A DNA stretch of 8,415 bases from Candidatus Omnitrophota bacterium (GTDB lineage: Bacteria; Omnitrophota; Gorgyraeia; Gygaellales; JAHJCI01): contig JADHWR010000051.1 in NCBI GenBank assembly GCA_016783355.1, positions 1-8,415 on the forward strand, in the 5' to 3' direction. Shown piece by piece: positions 1-6,000 of this stretch. The translations under genes and the position numbers were made by a program. The notes under the pieces were generated by a model. That model was not told the DNA's origin, did no database searches, and was given only the letters and a program-made list of their open reading frames with translations. Each line of letters starts with the position of its first letter. The stretch's first letter is position 1.

Positions 1-3000
1 CAGCAAATAATACCCACCCAGTGCACACCCCAGGGGTGGACATGGAAAGAGGAAGGAAAGGAAATACCCCCCAAATTCCCCTTCTGTACTGTAGGAGTTT
101 TTGGAAGTGGTGATTATTGCCATTGGGTGGATTGCGAAACAGCTCCGGATAATCATAAATTGTCTTATTACGCTTTGCTTTAATGGATAACTTTTTAATC
201 CAAGAGCAATACTCAGAAGTCTGAAACTCAAGATTCTCTGCACCCTCTATGTCGGTTTGCGCTTTGTCAATTGCATCCTGAGCCCATTTATAATGTGGTG
301 TGTGCGAAGGAATCTTCTTGGCTATTTTTTCTGCTCTTCTTAAAATCTCTTTTGCCTTGTCTAGGCGAGATTCTTTCGTTATTGCCTCTTCTGTTAATTC
401 GATGACCTTTCCATATCTTTCTGGTGCTTGTGCCTCTCGCCTCTTTGTTATCCAATGACGTACTCCAGCAATGACTAAAGCAATAAGGCCTATGCCACCG
501 ATAATTATGTATGGTAAATTATCTTTAGCTACATCGCCTAAAAAGTTAGTGGCCTGACTGTTATTAACTATTTCTGCAGCAAGAAGAGGAGAATTATTTG
601 CAAACAATATCGATGCAGCTACAAGAATAATTAAAATCGACTTCAGTAACGGCAGAATCTTCCTGGTATGGCCCTTGAAACTAGTGACTCTTCCTTTCCA
701 TATCTTGCGAACCGTCCCCTTCTTTGTATATTTGCGTACGCCGTTATAATGCCGTGCCCACCAGCTTGCTTTCTGCTCTAATGTCTGGGGAATAGGTTTT
801 CCATTGAGTTCATCCACGACATGTATTGTTGCTAACGCAAGGTCAAAGATATCATTTTCAACAAGAAGATTGCTAAGCCCTGCCTTATCCATCGCAAGAA
901 TCTTATCGTAGGAATAGCCGGTACTCTCTTCAATGAAGTTGCGCAGGAGCTGGTCGTTTTTATGAAGCCTTAAAGTATCCTTTGCTCTGCCTGGCCGCAT
1001 CTGAGCAAGACCACGCTCATCACCTCTACGTCCACAGTAAAGGTAAGGAATCTTTCGTGTCAAATAATCGGATTCATGATTTACAATAATGGCAACAAAT
1101 CTCGCTAATTTACGACGCCATTGTTGTAACTTTTGCGGATATAAAGCATCAACAATCTCTTCCAGTATCTTCTGTGTTGCATTGACCCTTTCTTTATAAG
1201 GGGCCTTTCTATTGACTCTTAAACTGCGGCATTGAACTACGGCAGGCGTGCTTCTGGCAAAGGCTCTCGCAGAGAAAAAACCGAGGAGCATATTGAGGCT
1301 TAACAGAGGTATTAAAAGAACAAATGATAGCGTCTTTATAACAATTCCTTTTGCCGGTGGTGCCTGAGCAGCCTCTTTTCTTCCTATCTCATCTATCTTT
1401 GCCTTGGCTTCTTCAATCTCCTTTTCTCTCTGTGTTAAATTGCCCTTGACAGGAGTAAAGAAATATGGTAATAATTTATCAATGAGGTTTTCACCAGGAA
1501 AACTCAAGGCTATCTCACGAACTTTTCTTGATTGTGGGAAAATTTTGTTGGCTGCTTTGGTCGCTGCTGACTTTATTAATTTCAAGCCAATAATCAAAAT
1601 AGTAATTGTCGTAACAATGGCAACCTCAATGGTCTTGGGGATAATTCTTTGCCCCAATGAAAATAAGGGAGATTGAAATGTCCGGAACTTTATTGGGCTC
1701 TTTAGTTGTTTTAATATTTGCCATAACTGTTTTTGTTCTCTTTCGGCTGGAACAGCGCCGCCTCCGTAAACACGCCCATTAAGCACAGCTAAAATAACCG
1801 AACTCCCTACACCAATTACACCCAAACCAGCTAATACAGGCAAACCCAAAACTAAACCAGTTCCCAATGCTACTAATCCGGTGAATCCCACACTTGCAAC
1901 TATCATCTCAACCGTAGTGCTGCCTTTTGCCGGTGGTGCCTGAGCAGCCTCTTTTCTTCCTATTTCATCTATCTTTGCCTTGGCCTCTTTAATTCTCTTT
2001 TCTGCGCAATAGCAATAATTCTCAACATAGCCTCCTGTTTTTCCTGCTCTCTTTAAATCATCTTTTACTCTTCTTAACTTAGTCCCTATTCTTTCTGCCT
2101 TGTGTAGTAACTTATTTGCCAGCCTTTGCTGATTGGCTCCTGCTGCCTGCTTAGTCTGGTCAGCTAATTCTCTGATGCGGTTATATAAATAGGAAGGTTG
2201 ACTATATTGAGAAATATAATCCTCGACTAAAACAGATACAAAACCAAAACTAAAGATGCCTGCAATGGCCAATATTATGTAAGCTATATTAATAAAGAGG
2301 GGGGCTGGAGTATTAACTACTCCTGCAGTGGCAGGAGAACTCTCTACAGCAAAAGAGTAAGTTGCAAGCAATGGCATAACAGACCGATAATCTATGTTTA
2401 ATAATCTTAAGCGCTCTTTCTCTGCCTCTTCCCTTGTTGCCCCTTCTGAGGCATAATCTGAAGAAGCCTGCTGAAAACCAAATCTCTCCAAATATTTCTC
2501 TTCTACTTCTCTTCTAATACGCAGATATTCAGGGCTATTCTCTACATCTTCCTCTATTCTCTTAATCAAAACCGAAGCATCTTGATTTAATTCTTCTGCT
2601 TTGGGTAAGGACTGATCGGAATCAAACAATCTCTGCAAACTCTCTGGAATTGGCTTGTTTTCAACCAAGACAGCCAATTTATTTAAAAAGTATTTTGCTC
2701 GAGGAACACAAGCAAAAGAAACAGCCAATGAAATATTTAGCCCTGGTATCAATTTAGCCATATAAGCTGCCAAAGTCCATAATCTTGGCTCGCTCGCCAA
2801 AGAACCACATACACAAACTGCTCTTTGCTGTTGGGCAGCTCTTTTATCGACATATATAATACGCCTTACTACAGAAGAATTTATACCCTCAAGTTCCTTG
2901 CCCACTGAAGGGTCATCGCGGTTAATACTTAAAACTGACATTATTAAATCATTTGTGCCAATATTGATATCTGCAGCCTTCACTATATCCTTGATATTAT

Positions 3001-6000
3001 CTACAGCCCTTATATTCTCAACCATAAAGCGAATGACAAAACCCTCCAGATTAAATTCTTGACCGACTAAACCCTGGTCTTGCAGAATATCTTTTGCTTT
3101 CTTGATTAAATTAAAAGCATATTCTACATCTTCAGAGTCTGATATATGAGGAAACAACACACCGATATTCTTAATTTCATTATAGGCCAAAATCAATGCC
3201 TCTATCTGTAAAAGCACCAGGGTCCTACCTTTTCTGGTCCTGTAAAAATTAAATCCTGTGTGTGCATCATCAAAAGGCAAAGAAAAATATAACCCAATTT
3301 TCTTATCCTCTTGCCTGTCAAGAGTCCTTATTATGATTAGCTTATCGTAAGAAGCCTCTGCCATACTTACATAGATATCCGCAAGCTCATGCAAGGCAGG
3401 CAATTTCTCTCCCTCCCAAACTTCATCTAATTCAGAGCGAACCAGGCCAACAGAAAAAACAGCGTCGGCCCCACCTATCTTCTGTTTCCCGCCTTTCATC
3501 TCAAAGATATCATCAGCGGCTAAGGCTATGGAAAGAATACTGCCATTATTGAACTTTATTTGAACCGGAGGATTTTGCTCGTTATACAATATCTTGGCTG
3601 ATTCCTCATCGGCCATCTTTGCTAAAATAAAGCCGTACTCTTCTATGGTTGGATTATGGATAACTCTATTTTCAACTAAGTTGCCATTTATAACTTCATA
3701 TGGTATAAGGGCAACTCTGTCTCCCTCCTTAATCTCCTCCATAAACTCTATAGGTATTCCCAAAATCCCCGGAATTCCATTATTATTTAATCCCTCGCCT
3801 AAATGGCCAATCGTGCTGCCAAAATTGCACAATCCACCCACTACATTATAACGTTGTATTAATTTCTTTAATTGAGAAGGAGTTATATTACCAAAAATGA
3901 CTAAAACAACCGGGACATCATCGCCTAAAGCAGTAGCATTGCTTACAAATTCTGTATCTATAGCCAAGAGGATCTTTGAAGCAAACTCCTTAAGTGTTAA
4001 GAACTGCGTACGCTTTAGCTTTAAAATCCCGCCTAACCTATTTATGGCTTTCCAAGTGGCAAATCCAATCTGACAATTCTCTTTTCCTATAAACTCTTCT
4101 ATCAAATCTTTTAATCTGACCCACTCTTGAGGAACATCCGTCTTGACCTTTAGCTTATTGAAAGCCAGCTCTAATCTTCTTAACTCATCATCTTGCATCT
4201 TTTTCTTTTTATGTTCCAATGTCCCTTTTATGCCAAAATAACGACGATGGCGTAAAACTTCCATCATTTCTACGGCAACAAGATATGAATCAAAGCTTCC
4301 AATAGATGCCTTATGCTTAGGATCATCTAAATTGTTGCATCCACTTGACAATATTTGTTCGGGGATATGTCTGCGCCACTGCTCTATCTTTTTGTACAAT
4401 ATATAAGAAGCAGCGAATTTATTGGTGTCCTTAGAACTTAATTCTCTTTCTATATCGACAGCAAAAAACTTCACTAATTTTCTTGTTATCTTCATCTCTG
4501 AAGAATTACCCTTATTCTGCCATAATATCCAATTAACAGCATCCCTTAATTCCTCTATTTCTCTTTTCACTTCTTCTTCGGAAATTATAAATCTATTTTC
4601 GTATAAATTTAATAAAGCATTATGTTGTTCTTCGTCAATTTCTCCCTGTTCTTTTAAAACGTGCATCCAATACATAGAGTTGTAATACCTGTCTTGATAT
4701 GGTTTCTCTGTAGCAACAATAATTTTATCTAACGCCTCTTTTAGCTTCTTATTAGCAACTATTGCTTCTCTCTGGGTTAAGTCGCTCAATATGGCAATTT
4801 CACTACGCAGATTCATCTCTGCCCTTGGGCTATTGTGTCTGCCAAAGCAACACCAAACTTCAAGTAAATCACTGGCAATTTTAACAATCACAGCAGAGCC
4901 TATTACTACTTCATTCACTCTATTATGCCCCGTTCCATGGGCTTTTCTTGAAGTAACTGGCTGGTCAACTTCATTCTCTAATCTTCTATTGAATTCATCG
5001 GAATTGCGAGCTAAAGCAGAGGCTTCGTGAACGAGGGATTTTTTGAGTCCTGCGGTTTTAAAGATGAGGATGATATCTTCGGCAGGTAAATTGGCGGCAA
5101 ATACCCTTACTTTATATCTAAGCTCGAATTTCCTTATTGCCCATTGCAAAGCAGGCGGTGCATGAATAACAACAGCGCCTTTTAATCTATTGGCGATATC
5201 CTGATAGCCTTTCTGTTCTAACAATCTAATTGTTACCTCTTGCTCCCCTAAATATTCCTGCCGGCCGATAGCATCCAAAGCTTCTCTTGTATGCTGATAA
5301 AGAATCTTTTCCAATTCTTGAGCTGCTTCTGGCGTCAAAGGTCTATCTGTGCGAGCAGCATCTGCTTGCTTGCTATTCCTTCTAATCATATTTATCTTTG
5401 CCTTGGCTCCCTTGACTTTCTCTTCTGCCCAATGGCAATAATTCTCAATCATCTCATCAGGCCGTCTCTTATAAGACTCATCCTGTGCTTTCTTTAGTTT
5501 GTCTTCTGCTCTCTCGAACTTATCTCTTACTCTTTGAAATGTTGGTTGAGGCAACCCTTCTCTTTGTGCCCAAGCCAAAGCAATAGTGCGTTCACCCCAA
5601 ATATTGAGATGTTTTATAAGATGCTTTGTGAATTGATAAATAAGGCCGGAGCTGATAACATAGAAGAAGCAAATTCTATATACTAACTCTAAAGGAGCAA
5701 TTCCCATCTTCATTGCCAACATATCCTTTGTCTCTGAATTAAGTATGCCCAAGATTGAGAGCAATCCAGCAGGAATAAAAATGGCAGATAGACTCGGTAT
5801 AAGGATATTGCTACCACCAAAAACAGCAACAGCAGTAGCACCAATCAGATATAACAGAGTGGATATCGAGGCTATCTCTAATAGGATAAATACGCCCATT
5901 AAATTAAGATTCAATACTCGCTTCAAAGCAAAACTTCTTTCTAACCACAATATCTTCCAGAAAGACCTACTCCAGCGCATCCTCTGTTTTACAAATACCT

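Noticed and set aside
26..38. Inverted repeat CACCCC-A-GGGGTG as a terminator
   Set aside because: The loop would be a single base, there is no T-run on either strand next to it, and the reading frame continues through it.
1262..1350. Separate gene start for a stand-alone secreted lytic transglycosylase
   Set aside because: The signal-like segment has no ATG or GTG directly before it, there is no stop codon upstream in frame, and the repeat-encoded linker runs into it without a gap. An internal start remains possible but is not supported.
4800..4845. Possible HPr-like phosphohistidine motif (FGRHNSPRAEM resembles G-L-H-A-R-P-A) upstream of the enzyme I-like region
   Set aside because: Only G, H, P and A match, the following helix is too short for HPr, and the rest of the domain does not fit convincingly. 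The position next to an enzyme I-like region is suggestive, but not enough for a call.
5012..5029. HEASALA near residue 1129 as a second metalloprotease motif
   Set aside because: It reads H-E-A-S-A, lacking the second histidine of HExxH, and no other zinc ligands are obvious nearby.
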